DNA of 49,792 nucleotides, from contig JAFPVR010000122.1 of assembly GCA_017395245.1 (NCBI GenBank), positions 1 to 49,792 on the forward strand. Reading direction: 5' to 3'. Shown here piece by piece: positions 32,859-40,311 of the stretch. The notes under the pieces are model-generated. The model made no database searches. It had not been told where the DNA came from and saw only the letters and a program-made list of their open reading frames with translations. This DNA is from Bacteroidales bacterium. GTDB lineage: Bacteria; Bacteroidota; Bacteroidia; Bacteroidales; WCHB1-69. The translations under genes were made by a program, and so were the position numbers. The stretch's first letter is position 1. Every line of letters begins with the position of its first letter.

Positions 32859-33470
32859 TCAAAACAGTGTCGGTTCCCAATTTTGGAGACCTGCGCTCTT
32901 GGCATTGAACTTCGCCTCTCCGTTCAGCAGTTTGATTTTGCGGGAGACATCCCACCTGTAGCCACCGAGGGTGCCGTTGGAGCAGACCACCCTGTGGCAG
33001 GGCACGATGCACATCACCGGGTTGGCGCCGACCGCCTGGCCCACCGGCCTCGCAGCCCGGGGCCGGCGAATCCGCTCGGCAATGTGCCCGTAGGTGGTCA
33101 CCATGCCGCCGGGGATGTCGAGCAAATCTCGCCACACCTCCAATTGGAACGGCGTGCCATACAAATGCAGACATAGGCTCGGCACCTTGTCGTCGCGGCG
33201 ACGGAGCAGCAAAAGGGCTTTCTTGTGAAGGGCGACGGCACGGTTGCGGAGCCGCGCCTTGGGAAAATGCCGTCTCAACGTCGCCTCGGGCTCCCACTTC
33301 CCAGCAGCGGGCATCAGGAAACAGATTCCCTTGGGGGTCGAGGCAATCAGAACACGCCCCACCGGGGCGGACTGGATGCTGTAACTGATGGTGAGAGGCT
33401 TCTCCCTGCCCAAAAACTCCTCCCGGGTCATCGGCTCGATCCAGATGCGGCAATGTTTTTTGTCGTTCAT
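32859..33470 (-). CDS. ogt: Methylated-DNA--protein-cysteine methyltransferase
   Basis: 203 residues from the ATG at 33468-33470. Ogt transfers alkyl groups from O6-alkylguanine to its own Cys in a suicide reaction. The active-site PCHRV motif lies near residue 153, with the preceding helix-turn-helix QLEVWRDLLDIPGGMVTTYGHIAERI. The N-terminal half is longer than the minimal enzyme and lacks an obvious AraC-type Ada domain. The upstream extension to 33539 reads across the promoter. It diverges from hemW. Confidence 0.92.
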   Translation of the reverse strand: MNDKKHCRIWIEPMTREEFLGREKPLTISYSIQSAPVGRVLIASTPKGICFLMPAAGKWEPEATLRRHFPKARLRNRAVALHKKALLLLRRRDDKVPSLCLHLYGTPFQLEVWRDLLDIPGGMVTTYGHIAERIRRPRAARPVGQAVGANPVMCIVPCHRVVCSNGTLGGYRWDVSRKIKLLNGEAKFNAKSAGLQNWEPTLF

Positions 33471-33488
33471 TTCAAGCGAATTGGACGG

Positions 33489-33496
33489 CAAAGATA
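33489..33496 (-). promoter_or_regulatory. -7 box for ogt
   Basis: The minus strand reads TATCTTTG, 19 bp before the ogt ATG, divergent from the hemW box. Confidence 0.7.
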
Positions 33497-33525
33497 CAAA
33501 ATTATGCACATCGTCAAAAAAAGCG

Positions 33526-33533
33526 TACTTTTG
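33526..33533 (+). promoter_or_regulatory. -7 box very near the hemW start
   Basis: TACTTTTG ends only 4 bp before the hemW ATG (33538), leaving almost no leader. If used, the mRNA would be nearly leaderless. Confidence 0.6.
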
Positions 33534-33537
33534 CCGC

Positions 33538-34689
33538 ATGAAAGAAAAAAGCGGCCTCTACGTCCATATTCCCTTCTGCAAGTCCAAATGCGTCTATTGC
33601 GGATTCTATTCCACCGTGAACCAAAAGAATGTAGACAAGTATTTGTCTGCTTTGGAGAAGGAAATGGCGCTGCGAAAAGACGAACCGGCAGGCAAAACCT
33701 TTCAAACCTTCTATTTCGGGGGTGGAACCCCTTCGTTATTGCAAATATCTCAATTACAACAAATTATAGATAATCTCAGACAACATTTCTTCATCGAGGA
33801 TAATGCTGAAATGACAATCGAGGCCAATCCAGAACAGCTTACGTTGGATTACTGCAAAGACCTCAAACAACTGGGATTCAACAGAATAAGCATCGGCATA
33901 CAATCCTTCCATGATGAGATTCTGCAGTTTTTAGGACGGAAACATACCACCAAAGAGGCCTTGCAAGCGGTGGAAAACGCGCATAAAGCCGGTTTTGACA
34001 ATATTTCCATCGACTTGATTTACGGCGTCAACGAGCGAGACAACACATTGTGGTTAAAAGAGTTAGAAACCGCGTTTGCCATGCCCATACGGCACTTTTC
34101 CGCCTATGCACTCACCGTGGAGGAGAACTCCCTGCTCTACCGCCGCATCCAACAGCATCGGGATGTGGAACCCGACGAAGATTTAGCTTCCGTACAATAT
34201 ACTATATTGTCGGAAATGGTGGACAAGTCGCCGTTCGCGCAGTACGAGATCTCCAATTTCGCGATAAAAGGTTGGGAATCCAAGCACAACTCCGCTTACT
34301 GGGACCGCACGCCCTACCTCGGGCTCGGTCCGGCGGCACACTCCTTCGACGGCACACACCGTTCCTGGAACGCCCCGACGCTTGCCGCCTACTTCACCCA
34401 GATTGCGGATCGAAAGCCCTTCTTCGAGCGCGAAACCCTCACGGAAACAGACCGTTACAACGAGTACCTGCTCCTGCGGCTGCGCACCCTCAAAGGCATC
34501 GACCTGCAGGAAATGACACAGCTGTTCGGACAGAAACGCACAGACGCTCTGCTCCTCTATTTCGAGACGGATGTTGACAACCGCCACTACGTGCGCACCT
34601 CCAACCACCTCTACCTCACCGCGGAGGGGCTTTGGTTCGCGGACGGGATTGCGGGGGATGCGTTCGAAATCGAAGAAAAAAGATTTTAA
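33538..34689 (+). CDS. hemW: Radical SAM heme chaperone HemW
   Basis: 383 residues, normal length. The CX3CX2C cluster motif CKSKCVYC lies at about residues 14-21 and binds the 4Fe-4S cluster used with S-adenosylmethionine. Conserved segments are YFGGGTPSLL, TIEANPEQLT, NRISIGIQSF, DLIYGVNE and SAYALTVEENSLL. It is related to the coproporphyrinogen III oxidase HemN, but family members of this type insert heme into target proteins. The start is set at the ATG at 33538, since the longer frame reads back through ogt DNA. Confidence 0.93.
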   Translation: MKEKSGLYVHIPFCKSKCVYCGFYSTVNQKNVDKYLSALEKEMALRKDEPAGKTFQTFYFGGGTPSLLQISQLQQIIDNLRQHFFIEDNAEMTIEANPEQLTLDYCKDLKQLGFNRISIGIQSFHDEILQFLGRKHTTKEALQAVENAHKAGFDNISIDLIYGVNERDNTLWLKELETAFAMPIRHFSAYALTVEENSLLYRRIQQHRDVEPDEDLASVQYTILSEMVDKSPFAQYEISNFAIKGWESKHNSAYWDRTPYLGLGPAAHSFDGTHRSWNAPTLAAYFTQIADRKPFFERETLTETDRYNEYLLLRLRTLKGIDLQEMTQLFGQKRTDALLLYFETDVDNRHYVRTSNHLYLTAEGLWFADGIAGDAFEIEEKRF

Positions 34690-34702
34690 TTCCGGCATTG
34701 AT

Positions 34703-34722
34703 TAGTATTAAAAATAATACTA
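34703..34722. promoter_or_regulatory. Palindromic operator of hicAB
   Basis: TAGTATTA-AAAA-TAATACTA is a perfect inverted repeat with 8-bp arms. Its right end overlaps the -7 box TATCTTTG (34721-34728). It is a likely binding site for HicB, which is known to repress its own operon. Confidence 0.7.
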
Positions 34723-34728
34723 TCTTTG
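34721..34728 (+). promoter_or_regulatory. -7 box for hicAB
   Basis: TATCTTTG, 19 bp before the hicA ATG, overlapping the palindrome. Confidence 0.7.
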
Positions 34729-34747
34729 CCGCGATTTATATTCACGT

Positions 34748-34942
34748 ATGAAAACAAAAAAAGTTAAAGAAGTCATCAAGATGCTCGAAAAGGACGGGTG
34801 GTACCTCGCCTACACGAAAGGAGACCATCGGCAATACAAACACCCGATAAAAAAGGGAAAGGTTACAGTAAACAAAAAGCTGTCAGACGATTTAGATGAC
34901 TTTTATTTAAGCAGCATTTTCAAACAAGCAGGTTGGAAATAA
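34748..34942 (+). CDS. hicA: HicA-family mRNA interferase toxin
   Basis: 64 residues, the usual size. HicA has a dsRNA-binding-like fold and cleaves mRNA. Recognised from VKEVIKMLEKDGWYLAYTKGDHRQY and KHPIKKGKVTV; the His in KGDHRQY is the expected catalytic residue. It precedes hicB by 19 bp. The A+T-rich composition points to a mobile module. Confidence 0.88.
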   Translation: MKTKKVKEVIKMLEKDGWYLAYTKGDHRQYKHPIKKGKVTVNKKLSDDLDDFYLSSIFKQAGWK

Positions 34943-34961
34943 ACATTGAATAAGAACAATT

Positions 34962-35372
34962 ATGGAAAAGATAATAGTATCAGTGGATTGGTGCGGTAAA
35001 AATTACGCCGCATATATTTGTGACAAAAGAATTGGCGGTGTAGTGCTTGCCACCGGAAAAACTTTCGAGGATTTGCAAAAAGACGCTGAAGAGGGTGTTC
35101 GCACCCAGATTGAAGGTTGTCTTTTGGACAATGACCCCATACCCGAAGCCATTCAACGAGGCGAATACACACTTGAATATGAGAAAAGAATAAGTGCAAT
35201 TCTGCATGAGGCGCAGCAATACACCACATTGTCTGCCCTCAGCAGAATAACCGGTATCAAGCACGCGCAACTGTCACACTACGCCAATGCCGTTTCCCAG
35301 CCACGGCCAGCCCAACGGACACGCATCCTCGAAGGCATCCATAAGATAGGAGAATCCTGCTTAGCATTATAA
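34962..35372 (+). CDS. hicB: HicB-family antitoxin with HTH domain
   Basis: 136 residues. The N-terminal partial RNase H-like domain (IIVSVDWCGKNYAAYIC to KTFEDLQKDAEEGV) binds HicA. The C-terminal helix-turn-helix (LSALSRITGIKHAQLSHYANAVSQPRPAQRTRIL) should bind the operator upstream. It neutralises HicA and represses the operon. Confidence 0.87.
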   Translation: MEKIIVSVDWCGKNYAAYICDKRIGGVVLATGKTFEDLQKDAEEGVRTQIEGCLLDNDPIPEAIQRGEYTLEYEKRISAILHEAQQYTTLSALSRITGIKHAQLSHYANAVSQPRPAQRTRILEGIHKIGESCLAL

Positions 35373-35408
35373 CAATCGTTGATTTAAGAAAATAAAACAA
35401 TCCAAAAT

Positions 35409-37043
35409 ATGAAAAAGATCACCCTTTTGACCATCATCCTCGCGGCCGTCGTGCTATTCGGCTGCCAGAAACCCAAAGCTGTTGTCATCATCCCCGAACC
35501 GGTGGAAATCTCGCCCAAAGGCGGGCAGTTCACCATCGACGACAAGACGATGCTCTGCTTCGACAACCTCGGCGCAAACGGCACCGAAACCTCGAAAATG
35601 ATCCGCGAGCTCTATGAAAGCTACTTCAAGATCCGTCCGAACCTGGGCGACGCCGAAAGTGCCAAAAAGAATTCCATCTTGTTCTCTATCAGCAAGAAAG
35701 AGATCAAAGACATCGGAGACGAAGGCTATGTGTTAGAGGTGAAAGCCAAGCGCATCACGGTAGAGGCGAACACCACCGCCGGCCTCTTCTATGCCATGCA
35801 GACCCTGATGCAGATGGCCGGCACCGACAAGTTGGCCGACAGCAAGACCTTCGCCGTGCCCTGCGGCACTATCACCGACTACCCGCGCTTCGGCTACCGC
35901 GGCGCCCACCTCGACGTGTCGAGGCACTTCTTCGACACCGCCTTCGTGAAGAAGTACATCGATATGCTGGCCTTTTTCAAGATCAACAAGTTCCACTGGC
36001 ACCTCACCGACGACCACGGCTGGCGCATCCAAATCGATCAATACCCCGAGCTCACCCGCGTGGGCGCTTGGCGTCCCGAACGCAGCTCCTGGGACACGCT
36101 GCACCCCGTACTGCCCGATGAACCCATGACCTACGGCGGCTTCTACATCAAAGACCAAATCCGCGACATTGTGCGCTATGCCGCCGCCCGGCACATTGAC
36201 ATCATCCCCGAAATCGAGATTCCCGGCCACTGCAGTGCCATCCTCGCCGCCTACCCGCAGTTCGCCTGCGACGACTACCCCTACACCGTGGCCGTGGGTC
36301 CCTACTGGCCGCCGAAAGCCATCATGTGCGCCGGCAACGACGGCGTGCTCACCTTCTACAAGAACGTGCTCACCGAAGTGGCCGAAATCTTCCCCTACCC
36401 GCTCATCCACATCGGCGGCGACGAAGCCTTCAACGACAACTGGCAGGTCTGCCCGAAATGCCAGCAACGCATTCAGGACAAGGGACTTAAGAACGAGTTC
36501 GAGCTGCAACAATGGCTGATGAACCAAATCGAGCACCATCTGGATTCCCTCGGCAAGAAGGCCATCATCTGGGACGACATCGTGTCGGACGACATGGTGA
36601 ACACCTCCACCATCATGTGCTGGCAGGGCCTCGACGTGGCGAAAACCGCCGCCAAGCACGGCAACGACGTCATCATGTGCCCGACCACCCACTGCTATTT
36701 CAACTACTACCAAAGCAAGGACAAGGACGAGCGGCTTTGCATGGAGGGTTATGTCTCCTTAGGCAAGGCCTACTCTTTCGACCCGATGCCGGAGGGCTTG
36801 AGCGAGGCACAGCAGAAGCACATCCTCGGCGGACAGTGCAACCTCTGGACCGAGTTCGTCAACGACCCCGAAACGGCCGAATACATGATCATGCCGCGAC
36901 TGTTTGCGCTTTCGGAATGTGTCTGGAGCCCGAAAGAGAAGAAAGACCCGAAGAAATTCGCCACCAAGGTCGATTTCGAGCGCAATTTGATGAAGAAGTT
37001 GGGATATCGACCCTCGAACAGAACGGTGATGGAGCTGGAATAG
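35409..37043 (+). CDS. GH20 beta-N-acetylhexosaminidase lipoprotein
   Basis: 544 residues. A lipobox (LFGC, Cys near residue 19) anchors it in the envelope. A GH20b N-terminal domain (about 30-145) precedes the TIM barrel (YRGAHLDVSRHFF, HWHLTDDHGWRIQI, EIEIPGHCSAI). The catalytic Asp-Glu pair is in IGGDEAFNDNW, near residue 339. It removes terminal GlcNAc or GalNAc from glycans such as mucin or chitin fragments, by substrate-assisted catalysis. It stands alone, 36 bp after hicB, and converges with the HEPN gene. Confidence 0.93.
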   Translation: MKKITLLTIILAAVVLFGCQKPKAVVIIPEPVEISPKGGQFTIDDKTMLCFDNLGANGTETSKMIRELYESYFKIRPNLGDAESAKKNSILFSISKKEIKDIGDEGYVLEVKAKRITVEANTTAGLFYAMQTLMQMAGTDKLADSKTFAVPCGTITDYPRFGYRGAHLDVSRHFFDTAFVKKYIDMLAFFKINKFHWHLTDDHGWRIQIDQYPELTRVGAWRPERSSWDTLHPVLPDEPMTYGGFYIKDQIRDIVRYAAARHIDIIPEIEIPGHCSAILAAYPQFACDDYPYTVAVGPYWPPKAIMCAGNDGVLTFYKNVLTEVAEIFPYPLIHIGGDEAFNDNWQVCPKCQQRIQDKGLKNEFELQQWLMNQIEHHLDSLGKKAIIWDDIVSDDMVNTSTIMCWQGLDVAKTAAKHGNDVIMCPTTHCYFNYYQSKDKDERLCMEGYVSLGKAYSFDPMPEGLSEAQQKHILGGQCNLWTEFVNDPETAEYMIMPRLFALSECVWSPKEKKDPKKFATKVDFERNLMKKLGYRPSNRTVMELE

Positions 37044-37103
37044 TTCAATTCACCATTCACTATTCACAAAGATTGGGGCTGTCCAGTGGGGCGGCCTCAT
37101 TTA

Positions 37104-37505
37104 TTACAACGTATTACAAATCCCTATCATCTTATCCAACAATATTTTAACCATCGGCAAATAGCGTTGAATTTCTTCTTCAGTAACTTCCACAAAGTCT
37201 TCATAATCACCCTCTTGTCGTAATGAGAATAATTTCCGGATCAATCGGATGTCTTCTGTTGACAATAACCCTTGTTGTACAAGATGGAGACTTATCATTG
37301 CAATAACACCCGCATGGGTGTGAGCAGTTAATCCCTTCTTAATCAATATTGCTGTAGAAGCATAAAACAAAGCGTAATACAAACGATTGGCCGCAATATT
37401 CCATAAACCAATTGCCGACACCTTTTCCGCTTCTTCAATGGCATTTTGTGCTTTTTCAATACGGTAACTCACTACCGCAACTCTTTCTTCATCAGACAAG
37501 CTCAT
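37104..37505 (-). CDS. HEPN-domain protein of an MNT/HEPN pair
   Basis: 133 residues, all helical. Segments RLYYALFYASTAILI and LFSLRQEGDYEDFVE fit the HEPN family associated with minimal nucleotidyltransferases. In such pairs HEPN acts as a toxin, often an RNase, and MNT modifies it with AMP. The start overlaps the MNT stop by 4 bp. I cannot confirm toxic activity. A+T-rich. Confidence 0.85.
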   Translation of the reverse strand: MSLSDEERVAVVSYRIEKAQNAIEEAEKVSAIGLWNIAANRLYYALFYASTAILIKKGLTAHTHAGVIAMISLHLVQQGLLSTEDIRLIRKLFSLRQEGDYEDFVEVTEEEIQRYLPMVKILLDKMIGICNTL

Positions 37506-37822
37506 AGTTCGACATGTTCTTTTAAGACGTTAAATTTAAATAAGGAAGGCGGTGCCGTTTCCCATTGTTTCTTGTTGTAGGTAAAAGCGTTGATTTCCTC
37601 CCCAATCTGGAGCCCTTTCCACCATAAGTCGTATGAAATATCGCTTCTTGCATCAAAATTCATGTTAGGATCGTTGACCAACACAATAACATCCCAGTCC
37701 GAATCCTGACGAGCAGTTCCTTTGGCACGCGAACCATACAGTAAAATCCGCGCACTAGGATCCACCGACAGTACTGTCTTTCGGATAAGATCAATAACAT
37801 TTTTTGTGTCAACAACTTCCAT
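37502..37822 (-). CDS. Minimal nucleotidyltransferase (MNT) antitoxin
   Basis: 106 residues from the ATG at 37820-37822. The polymerase-beta-like motif GSRAKGTARQDSDWDVIVLV gives the G-S and D-x-D catalytic residues. It likely adenylylates its HEPN partner and so blocks it. The upstream extension to 37852 overlaps the promoter box. Confidence 0.88.
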   Translation of the reverse strand: MEVVDTKNVIDLIRKTVLSVDPSARILLYGSRAKGTARQDSDWDVIVLVNDPNMNFDARSDISYDLWWKGLQIGEEINAFTYNKKQWETAPPSLFKFNVLKEHVEL

Positions 37823-37841
37823 ACTTACTTTTTTCAATCGG

Positions 37842-37849
37842 CAAAGATA
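37842..37849 (-). promoter_or_regulatory. -7 box for the MNT/HEPN operon
   Basis: The minus strand reads TATCTTTG, 19 bp before the MNT ATG. Confidence 0.68.
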
Positions 37850-37861
37850 CATTATTTTCGG

Positions 37862-39544
37862 TTACACGGTTGTTTCCGCAACGCTTTTACTTGTGTGCAC
37901 CGCATCACGGAGAAAGTCCGCCTTTCTTACGAACACCATCTCCTCCCCCGTCCCTGGATGCACAAACGCTATCCGCGCCGCGTGCAAATAGAGACGGTCC
38001 GCCCGACAACCGTAGAGGTTATCGCCCTTGATGGGACAACCTAACCCTTCCGAGTGGGCGCAGTGGACGCGCAGCTGATGCGTGCGACCCGTGAGCGGAT
38101 GGAGCTCCACAACATGCTCTCCCACCACGCGATACAACGTCACAGCGGGCTTTCCGTGCGCTTTATCGACCTTCTGGAAGGGGCGGTGCATCAGGTCGGG
38201 AAAAAGCGACAATTCGATGCGCCCCTCCTCCCCTATCGGCAACGGTTCACCGTCCAATACTGCCACGTAGGTCTTGTGTATCTCCCTGTCCCTGAACTGT
38301 TTCTGCAAACAGTAATGCGCGGTTTTGTGCTTCGCCACGACCAGCAGCCCGCTGGTGTCCATGTCCAACCGGTGGACCACCAACGGCGTTTCCCCTTCTT
38401 GGCAATGCTCTTGCAAAATGGAGATTACGGATTCGCGGTGCGACTTTCCCGGCACGCTCAGCATCCCCGAAGGCTTGTTCACAACCCACAAATCAGTATC
38501 CTCATAGACGATTTCCAGTTGCTCGGAGAGGTCGCGATGCAAATTTGCAGTCAGCACCTCTGGTGGCAGCATGAAGGTCAGCACGGGCTTGCATTTGCCC
38601 GAACAGGCGGGATAGTAGTGCAGATGGTGGCGGATCTCCCCTTCAGGCGACTTTCCCCACCAGAACATCGCCATTTGGACAGGCTTAAGTCCGTGTGTGT
38701 ATGCGTATTGCAACAGTTTCGGCTCGCAACATTCGCCCGTACCCGAAGGCGGCAACTGCTGTACCGTGTCACGGAAAATATCCAACAGGTTGCGACGTTC
38801 ACCCGCATAGTTCACCATCACAAAATGCTCGAACAGCCAGTTCTGCAACGCTTCCGACATTATTTTCCGTTGGTTTGCCAACTCGTCTATCCGTTGCTCG
38901 TAAACATCCACCTCCGCTTTTGCTTCGGCTATCGCTTCCGACCAATGCTTCTTTTCGCGACGAAGTTCCGCCTTCAAGAACTGGCTTTCTTTCACGAAAG
39001 CGGCCTCTTCTTCAGCGGTAAGCATTCTTTGGGAACGTTCGGCATCGCGTTTGGTTTTGGCTTCCAACATCTTTTGCTTGGCAGCGGCAATGGCAACCTC
39101 AGCACCATTTTGTAACTGCCGATAATATTTTCGGGATTCGATATACCGGCCATCGGACTTCAAGTTGTCGATTTCTTGATTAATAGCGGAAATCTCCGCC
39201 TCATGCTGTTTAAAATAGCCATCGGGGTCAAGGAAATCGAACACGGGCGGCACAAAGCCGGGCAGCACGGACTTGTCGTACAGCTGTCCCGAAAAGGCCG
39301 CCAGATAGTACAGCGTTGTATTCTGTTGATTATCGGAAACTTGCGAATCCTCTTTCGTCACCACCAGCACCCCGAACATCTTGCCTTCGGGATTGCCTTT
39401 CATCAACGCCTCAACTTGTGGCAACAAATCCGCCACCGCCGCCTCGCACACGGGATGCGGCACATAATCAAACGGGTTGTTGAACGTCTCCGGCAACAAC
39501 CCGTTGTATGATAGAGAATGAATTATTCCACCCAATACACCCAA
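37862..39544 (-). CDS. RluA-family pseudouridine synthase with long N-terminal region
   Basis: 560 residues. The C-terminal half (about 345-560) is a pseudouridine synthase with the catalytic motif VVHRLDMDTSGLLVVAKH (Asp near 393) and LHPLTGRTHQLRVH. The N-terminal half has a conserved-looking segment with LFEHFVMVNYAGERRNLLDIF. It also has a charged coiled coil near 110-215. Such long forms are known in gamma-proteobacteria and Bacteroidetes, and the RNA target is not certain. The start is TTG (39542-39544, or 39533-39535), since no ATG fits. It overlaps the nitroreductase gene by 22 bp. Confidence 0.87.
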   Translation of the reverse strand: MGVLGGIIHSLSYNGLLPETFNNPFDYVPHPVCEAAVADLLPQVEALMKGNPEGKMFGVLVVTKEDSQVSDNQQNTTLYYLAAFSGQLYDKSVLPGFVPPVFDFLDPDGYFKQHEAEISAINQEIDNLKSDGRYIESRKYYRQLQNGAEVAIAAAKQKMLEAKTKRDAERSQRMLTAEEEAAFVKESQFLKAELRREKKHWSEAIAEAKAEVDVYEQRIDELANQRKIMSEALQNWLFEHFVMVNYAGERRNLLDIFRDTVQQLPPSGTGECCEPKLLQYAYTHGLKPVQMAMFWWGKSPEGEIRHHLHYYPACSGKCKPVLTFMLPPEVLTANLHRDLSEQLEIVYEDTDLWVVNKPSGMLSVPGKSHRESVISILQEHCQEGETPLVVHRLDMDTSGLLVVAKHKTAHYCLQKQFRDREIHKTYVAVLDGEPLPIGEEGRIELSLFPDLMHRPFQKVDKAHGKPAVTLYRVVGEHVVELHPLTGRTHQLRVHCAHSEGLGCPIKGDNLYGCRADRLYLHAARIAFVHPGTGEEMVFVRKADFLRDAVHTSKSVAETTV

Positions 39545-40152
39545 TTGTCCTTGCGGGGCTTGGCCTTGGGATATTCGCCGGCAACGTAGCCGAGAATGCA
39601 GTTTCCGATGCCCACGTAGTTGCCCTCAATGCCAAGGTCGGCGAGAATCTGCTTGCCCTCTTCGGTCTCGAAAACCTCTTTGGCACGGTGGATCCAGCAG
39701 GAACCGAGCCCCATGGCGTGGGCAGCGTTCATCAGGTTGCCCATCACGAGACTGCCATCTTCAAGATAGGTGTGTGATGTATCTTTGTCGGCCAACACCA
39801 CCAACACCACGGGCGCGCCATAGAACGGGTCGATGCTGTCGTTTTCCAACACACGGGCGTTGAGACGGCTCAAACTGTCGCGCATCTCCTTGTTCGTCAC
39901 CGCGATGATGATCGGGCTTTGGCGATTCATGCCGGTGGGCGCGTACATCCCGGCCTTGCAGATTTCCTCTATCACCTCCTTCGGAGGCATCTGGTCAGTG
40001 TATTGGCGCACACTGCGGCGCGTGAGCAGGTTCTCCATTGCGATGTCTTTTTGGGACTTTTTGTCGATGAATTCCGGCGGCACGGGCTGCTCCTTGCATG
40101 CGACGCACAGGAGCATCACGACGGCCATTGCGATTGTTGTTAGTTTGTTCAT
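39523..40152 (-). CDS. Nitroreductase-family lipoprotein
   Basis: 209 residues. Lipobox LCVAC (Cys near residue 19), then the FMN-binding nitroreductase fold: LLTRRSVRQYTDQMP, AGMYAPTGMNRQSPI, NLMNAAHAMGLGSCWIH, and LGIEGNYVGIGNCILGY. The family reduces nitro compounds, quinones or flavins using NAD(P)H, and a lipoprotein form outside the cytoplasm is unusual but known in this phylum. The substrate is unknown. It precedes the RluA-type gene, probably in one transcript. Confidence 0.88.
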   Translation of the reverse strand: MNKLTTIAMAVVMLLCVACKEQPVPPEFIDKKSQKDIAMENLLTRRSVRQYTDQMPPKEVIEEICKAGMYAPTGMNRQSPIIIAVTNKEMRDSLSRLNARVLENDSIDPFYGAPVVLVVLADKDTSHTYLEDGSLVMGNLMNAAHAMGLGSCWIHRAKEVFETEEGKQILADLGIEGNYVGIGNCILGYVAGEYPKAKPRKDNWVYWVE

Positions 40153-40169
40153 TGTTTTGTTTTTTTACG

Positions 40170-40235
40170 TTCCCAGGGCTCGCTACACTCACCCTGGGTT
40201 AACATACTTCAGGCCTTCGGCCCTTTTGGAATTAT
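40170..40235. repeat. CCCAGGGCT two-hairpin element, locus D
   Basis: One copy with CCCAGGG...CCCTGGG and the hairpin GGCCTTCGGCC, then CTTTTGG, between the nitroreductase gene and the T9SS gene. Confidence 0.83.
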
Positions 40236-40275
40236 GCTTAAATATATTTGTGGTTTACGTATTTTACATTAAAAA

Positions 40276-40311
40276 GTCACAGTCAAAGTCAAAGGTCAAA
40301 GTCAAAGGTCA
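40276..40311. repeat. 7/6-bp tandem array (GTCAAAG) at a stop codon
   Basis: Alternating GTCAAAG and GTCAAAGG-like units, complementary to the CTTTGAC array at 21098. On the minus strand the TGA stop of the type B sorted gene (40309-40311) begins the repeat. Confidence 0.85.

Noticed and set aside
32581-33453. Long minus-strand frame extending the DUF1294 gene
   Set aside because: The upstream part overlaps ogt in another frame and has Arg/Pro/Gly-rich shadow composition. DUF1294 begins at 32853.
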